Assembly (NCBI GenBank): GCA_949283125.1
Contig: CASDRK010000017.1
Location: 186,001 to 250,000, forward strand
Direction: 5' to 3'
DNA from: an uncultured Clostridia bacterium
GTDB lineage: Bacteria; Bacillota; Clostridia; Christensenellales; Borkfalkiaceae
DNA length: 64,000 nucleotides
The notes beneath the pieces are model-generated. The model was not told the DNA's origin. It saw nothing but the letters and a program-made list of their open reading frames with translations, and searched no databases. The translations under genes and the position numbers were made by a program. Below are positions 63,986 through 64,000 of this stretch, one piece after another (position 1 is the first letter of the stretch; every line of letters starts with the position of its first letter).

Positions 63986-64000
63986 GATCTCTCATATCCC

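Overview
This window looks like core chromosome from an anaerobic, Gram-positive member of the Clostridia (Bacillota). The evidence is the endospore gene spoIIIAA, an IspH protein fused to S1 domains, the gene orders miaB-mutS-mutL-miaA and ftsK-rimO-pgsA-cinA-recA, RNase Y, class A PBP architecture, and strong sigma-A style promoters with intrinsic terminators. Base composition is moderately GC-rich in genes and AT-rich between them. An uncultured gut lineage such as Christensenellales is a guess; the sequence does not prove it. There are no insertion sequences, prophage genes, integrases, CRISPR arrays or rRNA, and only one tRNA. About 48 protein genes fill nearly the whole window, most on the minus strand; no gene-free stretch exceeds 300 bases.

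Layout. 1-10.2 kb (minus): spoIIIAA (runs off the left edge), htpG, ispH-S1, plsC, an AroH-type chorismate mutase fused to cytidylate kinase, a BaiN-like flavoprotein, a DedA/VTT membrane protein, rnhA and proC. 10.2-10.4 kb (plus): tRNA-Trp with its own promoter and terminator. 10.3-13.5 kb (minus): NUDIX hydrolase, purB, a small membrane protein, cyclophilin and dCMP deaminase. 13.6-15.7 kb (plus): groES-groEL. 15.7-17.0 kb (minus): an ECF sigma factor and probable membrane anti-sigma factor. 17.1-25.1 kb (minus): miaB, mutS, mutL, miaA and a Met-gamma-lyase-like PLP enzyme. 25.2-27.4 kb (plus): a class A penicillin-binding protein. 27.5-41.3 kb (minus): an arginine operon, argG-argC-argJ-argB-argD-argF-carA-carB/dapF-like, then a cysteine desulfurase and thiI. 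It is preceded by a good promoter and three ArgR-like boxes spaced 30 bp apart. 41.5-42.9 kb: a YgjP-like metallopeptidase and an acyl-ACP thioesterase. 43.1-45.0 kb (plus): a PadR-type regulator with a long linker and a membrane domain. 45.3-46.9 kb: RNase Y. 47.1-56.5 kb (minus): ftsK, rimO, pgsA, cinA-like, recA and nadE. 56.7-64.0 kb: ilvC, a DUF815 ATPase (plus), murC, ftsZ, a divergent ftsA and ftsQ.

No clearly new multi-gene system was found. The most unusual features are single proteins: (i) a CarB protein with an in-frame DapF-like domain that lacks one catalytic cysteine and the Glu-Arg substrate pair; (ii) a chorismate mutase-cytidylate kinase fusion with nearly all active-site residues kept; (iii) a membrane-tethered PadR regulator; (iv) an FtsA whose nucleotide-binding motifs are degenerate. 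The arginine operon also appears to place tRNA-thiolation and cysteine-desulfurase genes under arginine control. Promoters, boxes and hairpins were found by eye and counted by hand, so they are predictions.
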